From Streptomyces xinghaiensis S187 (GTDB taxonomy: Bacteria > Actinomycetota > Actinomycetes > Streptomycetales > Streptomycetaceae), in contig NZ_CP023202.1 of the NCBI RefSeq assembly GCF_000220705.2, positions 6,850,501 through 6,914,500 of the forward strand: DNA of 64,000 nucleotides. The letters are read 5' to 3'. Under the pieces are notes generated by a model that searched no databases, was not told the origin of the DNA, and saw only the letters and a list, made by a program, of their open reading frames with translations. The position numbers and the translations under genes are program-made. Shown piece after piece: positions 52,120 to 61,383 of this stretch. Position 1 is the stretch's first letter; every line of letters starts with the position of its first letter.

Positions 52120-52181
52120 GCCCCGCGGCCGGTCCACGCGCCGGGGTGCGCCGCCGCCCGGTCCTCGGTCCGGCCCCGGTA

Positions 52182-52221
52182 CAGGCGGGCCGGTGACCTC
52201 CCCAGGTGACCGGCCCGCCTG
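52182..52221 (+). terminator. 18-bp hairpin with one mismatch
   Basis: Arms 52182-52199 and 52204-52221, C-rich loop, 62 bp after the universal stress protein gene. Confidence 0.78.
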
Positions 52222-52928
52222 CCGTGCCCGGCCCGGACTGCGGGGGTCCGGGCCCGTCCGGTGACCGTCCCGTCGGGCCGGGCACCGGAAGCCTTCGCCC
52301 GCCGGGGCCGTCCGCTCCGGCGGCGGGCCGTGGATCCGGACGAGACCGGCGTGCGGGCCGCCGTCCGTCCGGCGTGCGGGCCGTCCCGGGGGGCAGGTGT
52401 GGACGATACCGAAGCGCTGCGAACGGCCGTGCGACACCCCGGGGGTGCCCCCGGCCGCCGGGAAGCGGCCGCGCCCCGACGGCGGTCCTCCGCGTCCCGG
52501 ACCATCCCGTCTCACCCCCGCCCCGCGCCGCGCCTCACCCCGCGCCTCGCACCGGGGCAGGAGACGCGGTCCGGGTGACACGGCCGTACCCCGGTGACGC
52601 GGCGGCCGGCGGGTGCCCGGCCGCTCCGGCGAGAGGGGCGCCGACGGCCCGTGCCGAAGGAGCCGTCCGGCGGTATCCACCCCTCCCGGCCTGCGGCCTC
52701 CGGTGCCGGGCCGGCTGACCGTCCCGCTCCGGAACGGTCGAGCGCAGGCGCGCGAGCAGCTGCTGTGACCGCGGGCCCGGGGGCCGGCGCCCACGGGCTG
52801 ACCGGCGGGTCACCCCGGCCGGCCACCGCTTCCAACGCCGCGTCCGCTTTCTTCCGGCTTCCGGACGTGCGTTCCCCCGGCGCGCCTCCGGACAGGCCGG
52901 CCCGGCGGTGCGGGGCTAGCCTGGAGGC
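52222..52928. other. Long intergenic region without a recognised gene
   Basis: About 700 bp with several open frames, but all are Pro/Arg/Gly-rich and lack a ribosome binding site and typical protein composition. It probably holds the promoter of the CapA-like gene. Confidence 0.45.
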
Positions 52929-54041
52929 ATGGCCAGGGCAGCGGTCACCCTCCTCCTCACGGGCGACGTGATGCTCGGCCGCGGAGTCGACCAGATCCTC
53001 CCCGGCGCCGGGGATCCCGCGCTGCGGGAGACGTACACCCCGGACGCCCGCGCCTACGTCGGGCTGGCGGAGGCCGCGAACGGGCCCGTCCCGCGCCCCG
53101 CCCCGTTCTCCTGGCCCTGGGGCGAGGCCCTCCGGGTGGCCGAGGAGGCCGCCCCCGACGCCCGCGTGATCAACCTGGAGACGAGCGTCACCCGGAGCGG
53201 CGCGTTCGCCCCAGGCAAGGAGGTCCACTACCGGATGAGCCCGGACAACCTCCCCGCGCTGGCGGCGGCCCGCCCGGACGTCTGCGTGCTCGCCAACAAC
53301 CACGTCCTGGACTTCGGCCGCCCCGGCCTGGCGGAGACCCTCGGCGCCCTGTCCGCCGCCGGGCTCCGCACGGCCGGGGCCGGACACGACGCCGGGTCCG
53401 CCTGGCGTCCCGCCGTGGTACCGCTCGGCGGAGGCGGCCGACTCCTGGTGCTCGCCCTCGCCATGCCGTCCAGCGGAGTGCCGCCCGACTGGGCCGCGAC
53501 GGAGGACCGGGCCGGAGTGGCCGTGGTGAGCGAGCCCTCCGAGGCCGCCGCGCACGCGATCACCGGCCGGATCCGGCGGGCGCGGCGCCCCGGCGACCTC
53601 GTCGTCGTCTCCGTCCACTGGGGCTCCAACTGGGGCTACGGCATCGCCCGGCAGCAGATCCGCTTCGCGCACGCGCTCGTCGACGGCGGGGCGGACGTCG
53701 TCCACGGCCACTCCTCGCACCACCCCCGCCCGCTGGAGACCTACCGGGGCAAGCTCGTCCTGTACGGCTGCGGAGACCTCGTCGACGACTACGAGGGCAT
53801 CACCGGCTACGAGCGCTACCGCGACGATCTGCGGCTGCTCCACCTCGCCCGCCTGGAGCCGGACACCGGCCGGCTGACCGGCCTGCGGATGGTGCCCCTG
53901 CAGGCCCGGCGCATGACGCTGCGGCATGCCTCCCGGGAGGACGCCGCCTGGCTGCGGACCGTCCTGGACCGGGCGAGCCGCGGCCTCGGCACCCGCCTGG
54001 ACCTGGACCCGCACGGGGCACTCACCCTGCGGAGCGCCTGA
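52929..54041 (+). CDS. CapA-family metallophosphatase-like protein
   Basis: 370 aa. TGDVMLGRGVDQILPG, VINLETSVTRSG, VCVLANNHVLDFG, SVHWGSNWGYG and GHSSHHPRPLE are the CapA/PgsA motifs, with metal-binding Asp, Asn and His. No membrane anchor is seen at the N-terminus. In Bacillus the family makes poly-gamma-glutamate; in Streptomyces the role is open. Confidence 0.92.
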   Translation: MARAAVTLLLTGDVMLGRGVDQILPGAGDPALRETYTPDARAYVGLAEAANGPVPRPAPFSWPWGEALRVAEEAAPDARVINLETSVTRSGAFAPGKEVHYRMSPDNLPALAAARPDVCVLANNHVLDFGRPGLAETLGALSAAGLRTAGAGHDAGSAWRPAVVPLGGGGRLLVLALAMPSSGVPPDWAATEDRAGVAVVSEPSEAAAHAITGRIRRARRPGDLVVVSVHWGSNWGYGIARQQIRFAHALVDGGADVVHGHSSHHPRPLETYRGKLVLYGCGDLVDDYEGITGYERYRDDLRLLHLARLEPDTGRLTGLRMVPLQARRMTLRHASREDAAWLRTVLDRASRGLGTRLDLDPHGALTLRSA

Positions 54042-54141
54042 CGTCCCGCCTGAGGACGCCCCGGTTACCGGCTCGGCGCCCGCGGCGGGGCGCTCCGAAC
54101 GCGTCCGCGGCGCGGGGACGCGGAAGGACGACCGCGCCGTG

Positions 54142-55476
54142 TCACCGCGGCCGGTGGCTGCCGCAGGTGCCGAGGCTGCACCAGCGGCGCTGCCCGCTCC
54201 GGTCGGGAAACAGCCAGCCGCAGTCCGGGCCGGGGCAGGCGCGTACGGTGAACCGCCGCGCGTCGGCCAGGAGTTCGGCGGCGCTGCGGGCGACCGCGAG
54301 GAGGGGCAGCCGCAGACCCGCGGCGGGGGAGAGGCGCCAGAGTCCGAGCCCGTCCTCGCCGCGCACGAACTCCGCGAGCCCGGCGGCCTCCTCGGCCACG
54401 GCCGCCACCGCCTTGAAGGCCCGCACATCGCCGGGATCCGTCAGGCAGGCGTAGAGGTCCGAGCGGAACCCCCGGGCCTCCGCCAGCGCGGCCGCCGCCT
54501 CGTCCGGCCGCTGCCGGGCCCGCCCGGTCAGCCGGGTGACGAGATGATCCTCCGTCAGGTCCAGATGGCCGGCCCAGACGGCGAGCGTGCGGTAGCCGCG
54601 CAGCCACTCCGAGCCGGGCCGCCGCGGACCGCCCCAGCCGGCGTAGGTGTTGCAGAACTCCAGGGCCGGGTGGCCGCCGGTGTTCCACGGCAGCCACTCC
54701 CCGCGGACCCGCACGGCGTGGACGGGCGCGGGCGGCCGGTCCAGGCCGGGGTCGCCGCGCAGGACGCGTTCGTGCAGGCCGCGCAGCCCTTCGCCCGGCT
54801 CGACGCCGAACCTCTCCGCCAGGGCGTCGCGGGTCTCCCGGTACAGCTCCAGCGCCTCGGTCTGCCGGCCGCTCCGGTACAGCGCCGTCATCCGCCGCGC
54901 GACCAGCCCCTCCCGCTCCGGATGCTCCCGGGCCGGGGCGGCCAGATCGGCCGCCACACGCTCGTGGAGCCCCATGTCGAGCCGCGTCCCGGCCCGCTGC
55001 TCCAGCGCGGAGAGCCGCAGCTCCTCCAGTTCGCCGCCGAGCCGGTCGCGCAGCCGGTCGCCGGCGGTGCCCGCGAGCAGCGGCCCCCGCCACAGCGCGA
55101 GGGCCCGGTCCTGGAGCCGGACGCGTTCGGCGGGATCCGTCGCGGCGGCCGCCTCCCGTACGAGGCGGACGAACTCCCCGGCGTCGGTCACCGCCCCGGC
55201 GGGGTCGAGGGCGTAGCCGTCGTGCCGGGTGCCGATCCGCGGCCCGTACGGCCGGAGGGCGGCCCGCAGCCGGCCGACGTAGGTGTGGACGGTGCCGCGC
55301 GCCGAGGCCGGGGCGGCGCCGTCCCAGAGGAGGTCGATGAGGCGCTCGGTGGTGACGGCACGCCCCGGGCAGAGCAGCAGGACCGCCAGCAGGCAGCGCT
55401 CCTGGCGGCGGACGCTCCCGAGTACCGGCCGCCCCTCGTGACGGGCTTCGAAGGCGCCGAGCAGTTGGAACTCCAT
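54142..55476 (-). CDS. SARP/BTAD regulator fused to an ABATE-CGNR zinc-finger module
   Basis: 444 aa, ATG at 55476. Residues about 1-95 form an OmpR-type winged helix (EFQLLGAFEARHEGRP, TTERLIDLLWDG, RGTVHTYVGRLRAALRPYG); about 96-245 a bacterial transcriptional activation domain (BTAD, RMTALYRSGRQTEALELYRE). After a linker the protein continues with an ABATE-like domain (GGHPALEFCNTYAG, YRTLAVWAGHLDLTED) and ends in a zinc finger of the CGNR class: CPGPDCGWLFPDRSGQRRWC, then TCGSHRPR. The usual CGNR tetrad reads CGSH. This is a single open frame, so two normally separate regulator types are joined. Confidence 0.85.
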   Translation of the reverse strand: MEFQLLGAFEARHEGRPVLGSVRRQERCLLAVLLLCPGRAVTTERLIDLLWDGAAPASARGTVHTYVGRLRAALRPYGPRIGTRHDGYALDPAGAVTDAGEFVRLVREAAAATDPAERVRLQDRALALWRGPLLAGTAGDRLRDRLGGELEELRLSALEQRAGTRLDMGLHERVAADLAAPAREHPEREGLVARRMTALYRSGRQTEALELYRETRDALAERFGVEPGEGLRGLHERVLRGDPGLDRPPAPVHAVRVRGEWLPWNTGGHPALEFCNTYAGWGGPRRPGSEWLRGYRTLAVWAGHLDLTEDHLVTRLTGRARQRPDEAAAALAEARGFRSDLYACLTDPGDVRAFKAVAAVAEEAAGLAEFVRGEDGLGLWRLSPAAGLRLPLLAVARSAAELLADARRFTVRACPGPDCGWLFPDRSGQRRWCSLGTCGSHRPR

Positions 55477-55672
55477 GACCCGGCCGACCCTAGCCGGGAG
55501 GCGGGGCCCCGCGTCACGGGGTGCGGTCCGGGGGAGGGCCGCGCGGTCCGGGGGAGGGGCGGTGTCCGCGCCGGAGGCCGCGGGCGCTCGGTGGTGAGAG
55601 TGTGGTGAGCGGCCGGGGAGAGGCTGACGGCCGAGACCTTCCGACCCGTCCCCTTCCCCAGGAGAAGCGGCC

Positions 55673-56233
55673 ATGCGACGCACCACTCTCGTCCTGCCCG
55701 TCCTCGTCACGGCACTGCTCGGCACCGCACCGCCCGCCACGGCCGCGTCCGGCCCGGGGCCCGCCGCGGGCGCGCCCGCCGCGGCGGCGTCCGCGGTGCA
55801 GGGCACGCGCTGGGAGCCGGCGCCGTCCGCGCCGTGGGACGTTCCCGCCGGGGCCCGCTGCGACTTCCCCGTCCACGGGGAGCCGGTGGTGGACGAGGTG
55901 GTGCGGCGGGTCCTGGAGACCCGGCCGGACGGCTCCGCCAAGCGGGTCGCGTACAAGGGAGACCTGGTCATCCGGGTCACCAACCAGGAGACCGGCGCCT
56001 CGTACGACGCCGACGCGAGCGGCACCGCCGTCGTCGAGTACCGCACCGACGGCTCGCAGTTCTGGACGGTGCTCGGCCCGGTGCTCGTGGGCGTCGGCGA
56101 GAACGGCGGCAATCTGGCGCGCGGCCTCTACATCGTCGACGGCGCCTACACCCTGGAGATCGGCCCGGCCGGCTACAAGACCGTCACCATGGCGGCCGGT
56201 ACGACGGACGACCTCTGCGCGCGCATCGGCTGA
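55673..56233 (+). CDS. Secreted hypothetical protein
   Basis: 186 aa, ATG with AGGAGAAG upstream. Signal peptide about residues 1-25 (cut after TAA). The mature protein is beta-rich (YKGDLVIRVTNQETGAS, VLVGVGENGGNLARGLY, YTLEIGPAG) with two Cys, one near the start (RCDFPV) and one near the end (DDLCARIG). Many Streptomyces have a copy. It is divergent from the SARP fusion gene. Function not known. Confidence 0.78.
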   Translation: MRRTTLVLPVLVTALLGTAPPATAASGPGPAAGAPAAAASAVQGTRWEPAPSAPWDVPAGARCDFPVHGEPVVDEVVRRVLETRPDGSAKRVAYKGDLVIRVTNQETGASYDADASGTAVVEYRTDGSQFWTVLGPVLVGVGENGGNLARGLYIVDGAYTLEIGPAGYKTVTMAAGTTDDLCARIG

Positions 56234-56453
56234 GGCGCAGGGCACCGCCGCAGTCCGGCGCCCCGGTACCCCGGAACGCCCGGGTGCCGGAGCGCCGGGC
56301 CGGACCCGCACCATCGGCGGCCGCCGGGAACGGGGGTTCCGGCGGCCGCCGAGGGCGTCCGCCCCGGCCGGGCGGCCCTCCGCCGCCGGCGCACCGCCGG
56401 GCGCGGGGAGCTCCGCCGCGGCGCCCGCCCCGCCGCCCGCCCTGGAAGAAGGC

Positions 56454-57122
56454 TCACGGACCGCCGCCACCCCCGCCCGCGTCCTCCTCCTCGCGCTGCC
56501 GGAAGCTCTGCACCAGCCAGGACGAGAACACGCCGACCACCGCACCGATCAGCCCGACGCCCACGCTCATCAGGAGCACGCCGACGAGCCGGCCGTGCAA
56601 GGTCACCGGCGCCACGTCCCCGTAACCGGTGGTGGACAGCGTGACGCAGACCCACCACAGGGCGTCTCCGAAGTTCTCGATGGTCGCCTCCCGCGCACCG
56701 CGCTCGGCGCGGTAGACGGACAGGGCGCCGACGAAGCCCAGCAGCAGCGCGGTCAGGCCGCTGTACGCCATGACCTGTCCCTCCAGGGACAGCAGCGGGC
56801 TCCGGCGCCGGCGTCGGCGCCGGTACAGATACCGGACCAGGGCCAGCGGCCGGAGCGCGGGCAGAACCAGGACGATCACGTCCAGCCAGTGCCCCCGTAC
56901 GAACGTCCAGCGGTGCCGGCTGAGCGCCAGCCGCACCAGATAGTCGGCGGCGAACAGGGCCCAGGTGACGAACATGGTCATGGACCAGGCGAGCCGCCAG
57001 GCCGGTGAGGCCTCCTGGTCCAGCACCGTGAGGGTGTAGGCCGCCAGGTAGAGCAGGGAGGCCGTGATCAGCGGCAGCTGACCCCGGTGTTCCCACCGCC
57101 GTACCGCATCCTCGTCGTCCAC
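56454..57122 (-). CDS. Voltage-gated-type potassium channel
   Basis: 222 aa from a GTG at 57122 (an earlier GTG at 57167 is possible). Five or six helices; the pore helix and filter are in LWWVCVTLSTTGYGDVAPVT. An Arg-rich stretch after the fourth helix (YLYRRRRRRR) may be a voltage sensor remnant or a basic loop. Cytosolic end short. Role: K+ conductance. Confidence 0.92.
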   Translation of the reverse strand: MDDEDAVRRWEHRGQLPLITASLLYLAAYTLTVLDQEASPAWRLAWSMTMFVTWALFAADYLVRLALSRHRWTFVRGHWLDVIVLVLPALRPLALVRYLYRRRRRRRSPLLSLEGQVMAYSGLTALLLGFVGALSVYRAERGAREATIENFGDALWWVCVTLSTTGYGDVAPVTLHGRLVGVLLMSVGVGLIGAVVGVFSSWLVQSFRQREEEDAGGGGGGP

Positions 57123-57325
57123 CGTCCCAGCATCACGGGGCCGGCCGGAAGGCCCGGAGGGCGACACGGGGCGAACGGGCGAAGCGGACGCCGGCCGGAG
57201 GGACGGCCGACCGGCCTTGGTGCCGGTGTGGCGATGGTGGCGGGCCAGCCCGCGCGAGGCTCGTGTCCGTGCCCCCGCTCCTGTTCCCGTTCCCGACTCC
57301 TGCCGCTTCCCCTGCGGTCCCCCCG

Positions 57326-58867
57326 CTACGCGCCCGGCTGTCCGCTCGGCTGCTCCGCGGAGCAGGCCACGTCGTGGGCCGGGCGCTTCCCGGTGGTCAG
57401 GTACGTGGTCACCGCGTCGTTCGCGCAGGTGTTGGCGGCGTTCGGGTAGAGGCCGTGGCCGCCCTGGTCGGCGGTGACCATCGTGGCCCGCTTGCCGAAC
57501 GCCTTCCGCAGCTTCTTCGCGCCGGCCAGCGGCGTGCCCGGGTCGCGCTCGTTCTGCACCATGAGGACGTTCGACGGACCGCGGTCACCGATCCGCACCT
57601 GCGGCTCGGTGCGCTCGTCCGGCCAGAAGGCGCAGGGTCCGATGTTGGCGGTGGACCCGCCCATCATCGGGTACTTCTCGCGGTCCACCGCGGTGTTGCG
57701 CCGGTAGACCCCGATCGCGCTCGGCCAGCGGCTGTCGTTGCAGGTCACGTAATAACGGGAGGACGTGGCGTTCTCCGCGTCCGGCGTCGGCGGACTCGGC
57801 GGCAGCGGCCGGCCCGTGTCGAGAGCCTGCCAGGTCTTCGCCACCAGGGGCATGCTGGAGTCGAGGTACAGCTTGCTGAACGTGTCCGTGCGGAAGCGCG
57901 CCCCGTCGTATCCCTGAGCCGGCTTCTTCTCCAGCCGCTCCGCCAACGCGTGGAACTTGCGCTCTACTTGCTCCCGCGTGCCGCCCAGGCCGTACTCCGG
58001 GTGCGCGGCGGCGTACTTCGCGAAGTCCGGGAACCGGTCCTCCATGCCCCGGCCGAACAGCCGCGCGGCGCTGAGGTCGTACCCCTTCGGGCCGAGGTTG
58101 CTGTCCAGCACGATCCGGTCGCTCTTCCCGGGGAAGAGCGTCGTGAAGACCGCACCGAGGTAGGTGCCGTAGGAGCCGCCGAAGTACGAGATCTTCGATT
58201 CGCCGAGGGCGGCCCTGATCCGGTCCATGTCGCGGGCGGTGTTCGCGGTGCTGACGTGCGGCAGCATCCACGAGGTCTTCGAGCCGGCGCACTGCCGGGC
58301 GACATCCCTCGCGTGGTCCGCCTCCTTCGTGACATCGGCCGCGGTCCGCGCGTACACCGGCCGGTGCTCCAGCTGCTCGGGCGTGAGGTCGCAGGTCACC
58401 GGCGTACTGCGGCCGACACCGCGCGGGTCGAAACCGATCAGGTCATACGAGTCCTGCACCTCCTGCGGCAGCCCCGAGACGGCGAGCGCGGCCGGGTAGC
58501 CGAGGCCCGCCAGTCCCGGGCCGCCCGGGTTCACCAGCAGCACGCCGCGGCGCTTCGAGGGGTTCTCGCTCGTCAGCCGGGAGACGGCGATGTCGATCTT
58601 GCCGCCGTCCGGGTCCCGGTAGTCCAGGGGGACTTCGAGCGCCGCGCACTCCAGCCGGGACATGGGGTCCTCGCCGGGCTTCTTCGGCGTCTTCGGCTCC
58701 CCGCTGCCCCCGGACTTCTGCTCCGTGTCCTTGCACGAGCCCCACCGCAGGGTGTCGGCCGTCGCCTCGGCGGTGTCCGAGATCGTCGCCAACGACACCC
58801 CCACGAGGGCGGTCGCCGCCACAGCGGAGGTGGCGATGCCGAGGGGCAGGGCCTTCGTCCGGCGCAT
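57326..58867 (-). CDS. Secreted tripeptidyl aminopeptidase-like alpha/beta hydrolase
   Basis: 513 aa, ATG with GAGGAGACC upstream. Signal peptide about 1-38. Catalytic triad visible: Ser in FGGSYGTYLG, Asp in NERDPGTPLAG, His in DQGGHGLYPN. The oxyanion segment LLVNPGGPGLAGLGYP is typical of the SlpD/E and Tap group of Streptomyces. It cuts tripeptides from proteins outside the cell. Divergent from the two-component system. Confidence 0.93.
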   Translation of the reverse strand: MRRTKALPLGIATSAVAATALVGVSLATISDTAEATADTLRWGSCKDTEQKSGGSGEPKTPKKPGEDPMSRLECAALEVPLDYRDPDGGKIDIAVSRLTSENPSKRRGVLLVNPGGPGLAGLGYPAALAVSGLPQEVQDSYDLIGFDPRGVGRSTPVTCDLTPEQLEHRPVYARTAADVTKEADHARDVARQCAGSKTSWMLPHVSTANTARDMDRIRAALGESKISYFGGSYGTYLGAVFTTLFPGKSDRIVLDSNLGPKGYDLSAARLFGRGMEDRFPDFAKYAAAHPEYGLGGTREQVERKFHALAERLEKKPAQGYDGARFRTDTFSKLYLDSSMPLVAKTWQALDTGRPLPPSPPTPDAENATSSRYYVTCNDSRWPSAIGVYRRNTAVDREKYPMMGGSTANIGPCAFWPDERTEPQVRIGDRGPSNVLMVQNERDPGTPLAGAKKLRKAFGKRATMVTADQGGHGLYPNAANTCANDAVTTYLTTGKRPAHDVACSAEQPSGQPGA

Positions 58868-59182
58868 GCGATGGTCTCCTCAGTTGTCAGTTGTCAGGTG
58901 TCGGGTGTCTGCCGGATGCCAGCCGGCTGCCGGTGTCGGATGCCACGTGCCAGGTACGCGGTGCGGCCACGGGATCAGGCGCCCGGTGCGTCCGCCCGGT
59001 GCCGGCCTGGAGCCGGAGGTGGGCGGGTAGCCGCCTCTGCCCATCGCGCATTCCGTTTTGCGTCCGGTCGATCCGGTACGTGAACGAGTCTGTTCAGCGG
59101 GCGTCGCGGACACATCGGACCGGCGTCCCGAACCGTCCTCGACCGGGGTCGAGGGGGTGGTACGACCGAGGTCGGGGGTGGG
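58868..59182. promoter_or_regulatory. Divergent regulatory region with heptamer repeats and palindrome
   Basis: 315 bp. Four head-to-tail 7-bp units at 58881-58908 (CAGTTGT twice, then CAGGTGT and CGGGTGT) lie in the leader of the peptidase gene. Near the kinase start are the palindrome CCTCGACC-GG-GGTCGAGG (59137-59154) and a related GACCGAGGTCGGGGGTGGG. These are candidates for binding by the adjacent LuxR-type regulator. Confidence 0.45.
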
Positions 59183-60427
59183 ATGGACCCCGGTCCGCTG
59201 CGCGCGCCCATGCGCCTCGCGACAATTGCGGCCATGGACACGGACGAGACGCCCCGGCTCGGCGGGTGGCAGCAGGCCTGGCGGCTGGGGGCGGCCGCGG
59301 CGGCGGGCGTCCCGGTGTGGCTCTCCGCCGGGGTGCTGCTGGCGGACGGGCAGGCGGCGGAGACGGGCTCCTGGTTCGCCACCGGTGATCCGCTGGTGGC
59401 GCTCGGCTGCCTGACGCTGCTGCTGTGGCGGCGGCGGTTCCCGCTCGCCGTCGCCATGACGGTCGCGATCGCCTCGACCGTGTCCATGCTGGCCACCGGC
59501 GCGGCGCTCCTGGCGCTGACCTCGGTCTCCACGCGCCGCCGCCCGGTGGAGACCGGGGCGGTCGTCCTGGCGTACGTGGTCGCGTCTTCGCTCGCAGTCG
59601 GGCTCTATCCCGTCGAGGACGGTGACGGTGCGACCTGGCTGGAGCGGGCGGTGATCCCCGCGCTGACCGCGGGCATCGCGGTCGCCCTCGGTACGGCGGT
59701 CGGGGCGCGGCGCGTGGAGATACGGTCGCTGCGCGAGCGCGCGGAGAGCGCGGAGCGGGAACAGGCGGCGCGGGCGGCGCAGGCGCGCGCCCTGGAACGG
59801 ACCCGGATCGCGCGGGAGATGCACGACGTGCTGGCGCACCGTATCTCCCTGGTCGCCCTGCAGGCCGGCGTCCTCGGCCACCGCTCCGACCTCACGCCCG
59901 AGGAGAGCAGCACGCTGCTGCGCGGCATCGCCGACGGCTCCCAGCAGGCACTGGAGGAACTGCGCGACGTCCTCGGGGTGCTCCGGGCCGGCCCGGACCG
60001 CCCGGAACCGCCGCAGCCCTCCCTCGACCGCGTCCCCGAACTGGTCGACGACGCCCGCACGTCGGGGCTGGACGCGACGCTCGCCGGCACGGTGTCGGGA
60101 ACGCCGCCCGACACCCTTGGGCGGACCTGCTACCGAGTCGTCCAGGAGGGCCTGACCAACGCGGCCAAGCACGCCCCGGGCGCGGGCGTCAGCGTCACCC
60201 TGGAGGGAGCGGCCGGCGGCGAACTGCGTGTCACCGTCCGCAACTCTCGTGCCAACGCCCGTGCCAACGCCCGTACGGTGCGGCCGCCGTCCTCCGGTTT
60301 CGGCCTGCCCGGCCTCGGCGAACGCGTCACCCTCGCCGACGGGACGCTCGACCACGGCCCCGCACCCGACGGCGGATACATCCTCATCGCGCGGCTACCG
60401 TGGCCGCACCAGCCCCGGGAGAGATGA
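59183..60427 (+). CDS. NarL-type sensor histidine kinase
   Basis: 414 aa from the first ATG; starts at 59210 or 59234 are also possible. Four or five N-terminal helices with very short loops (a membrane-buried sensor), then a coiled coil (about 185-210), the phospho-acceptor helix ERTRIAREMHDVLAHRISLV with His, and an ATPase part with YRVVQEGLTNAAKHAPGAGV (N box) and GFGLPGLGERV (G box). Coupled to its response regulator by a four-base overlap. Confidence 0.92.
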   Translation: MDPGPLRAPMRLATIAAMDTDETPRLGGWQQAWRLGAAAAAGVPVWLSAGVLLADGQAAETGSWFATGDPLVALGCLTLLLWRRRFPLAVAMTVAIASTVSMLATGAALLALTSVSTRRRPVETGAVVLAYVVASSLAVGLYPVEDGDGATWLERAVIPALTAGIAVALGTAVGARRVEIRSLRERAESAEREQAARAAQARALERTRIAREMHDVLAHRISLVALQAGVLGHRSDLTPEESSTLLRGIADGSQQALEELRDVLGVLRAGPDRPEPPQPSLDRVPELVDDARTSGLDATLAGTVSGTPPDTLGRTCYRVVQEGLTNAAKHAPGAGVSVTLEGAAGGELRVTVRNSRANARANARTVRPPSSGFGLPGLGERVTLADGTLDHGPAPDGGYILIARLPWPHQPRER

Positions 60428-61116
60428 GAGACGTGGACAGCGAGCGAGAGCCGGTGCGGGTCGTCATCGTCGACGACGACCAGCTGGTACGGATGGCGCT
60501 GCGCCTGATCATCGACGGCGAACCGGATCTGGCGGTCGTCGCGGAGGCGGCGGACGGGAACGCCGCGATCGGCGCCGTGGACGAACACCGGCCGGACGTC
60601 GTCCTGATGGACGTGCGGATGCCCCGCCGCGACGGCCTCAGCGCGACCCGGGAGCTGCTTGGCCGGCCCGCTCCGCCGCGCGTGCTCATGCTCACCACCT
60701 TCGACTCCGACGACCTGGTGCTCGGCGCGCTGCGCTCCGGGGCCCTCGGCTTCGTGTCCAAGGACACCCCGCCCGCGCGGATCGTCGACGCCGTACGGAC
60801 GGTCGCCGGCGGTGACCCCGTACTCTCCCCCGCGGCCACCGCGCGCGTGATCGCCGCGGCCACCGGGCCGCAGTCCTCCGGTTCCGACACCCGCACCGCG
60901 TCCCGCGAAGCGGCGCGGAAGCGCCTGGCCGCACTGACCGAACGCGAACTCGACACCGCCCACGCCATCGCGGACGGTCAGGGCAACCCGGAGATCGCCG
61001 AGCGCCTGCACATCAGCGTCGCCACCGTGAAAGCGCACACCAGCAGCCTGTTCGCCAAGCTGGCGGTCGAGAACAGGGTGCAGATCGCCCTGGTGGTGCG
61101 CGACGAGGCGGAATGA
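60424..61116 (+). CDS. LuxR/NarL-type response regulator
   Basis: 230 aa, ATG with GGGAGAG upstream, overlapping the kinase stop (ATGA). Receiver: VVIVDDDQLVRMALRLII, phosphorylated Asp in DVVLMDVRMPRRDG, Thr in LMLTTFDSDD, Lys in GFVSKDTPP. HTH: LTERELDTAHAIADGQGNPE, ERLHISVATVKAHTSSLFAK. A likely target is the divergent peptidase gene. Confidence 0.94.
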   Translation: MRDVDSEREPVRVVIVDDDQLVRMALRLIIDGEPDLAVVAEAADGNAAIGAVDEHRPDVVLMDVRMPRRDGLSATRELLGRPAPPRVLMLTTFDSDDLVLGALRSGALGFVSKDTPPARIVDAVRTVAGGDPVLSPAATARVIAAATGPQSSGSDTRTASREAARKRLAALTERELDTAHAIADGQGNPEIAERLHISVATVKAHTSSLFAKLAVENRVQIALVVRDEAE

Positions 61117-61303
61117 CCTCCGCACCGTCCGGGAGCCGGGCTCCTCGGACAAGAACTCCCCTGGCATGGGCCTCACGCCATGGGCGTCCGCCGGCACCCC
61201 GGGATCTTCCGCCGAACCCCGTCACCGGGCCCGGCCGTGGTGCCGGACGCTCAGGATCACAGCCTTGGCGTTCACCGCCGTAACGATGTTCCCCGAGGCC
61301 GGG

Positions 61304-61347
61304 ATACCCCCTTGGGGTTTTGTCTTTGATACCCCAGGGGGTATAGT
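61304..61347 (+). promoter_or_regulatory. Promoter with two predicted CstR operators before the Cys-rich small protein
   Basis: ATACCCCAGGGGGTAT (61329-61344) is a perfect palindrome (7-bp arms, AG centre) of the same 16-bp ATAC-N8-GTAT class as at 6386. A weaker copy starts at 61304 (ATACCCCCTTGGGGTT). The promoter TTGTCT (61320-61325), 16-bp spacer, TATAGT (61342-61347) is interleaved with it, so a bound repressor would cover the spacer and -10. Confidence 0.75.
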
Positions 61348-61383
61348 CGGCCGCAGGGAAGAGACCAACGAAGGGAAAGTGCC

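Noticed and set aside
52206..52718. 170-codon rightward frame in the gap before the CapA-like gene
   Set aside because: Pro/Arg/Gly-rich, no ribosome binding site, and codon positions do not show the G/C third-base bias expected.
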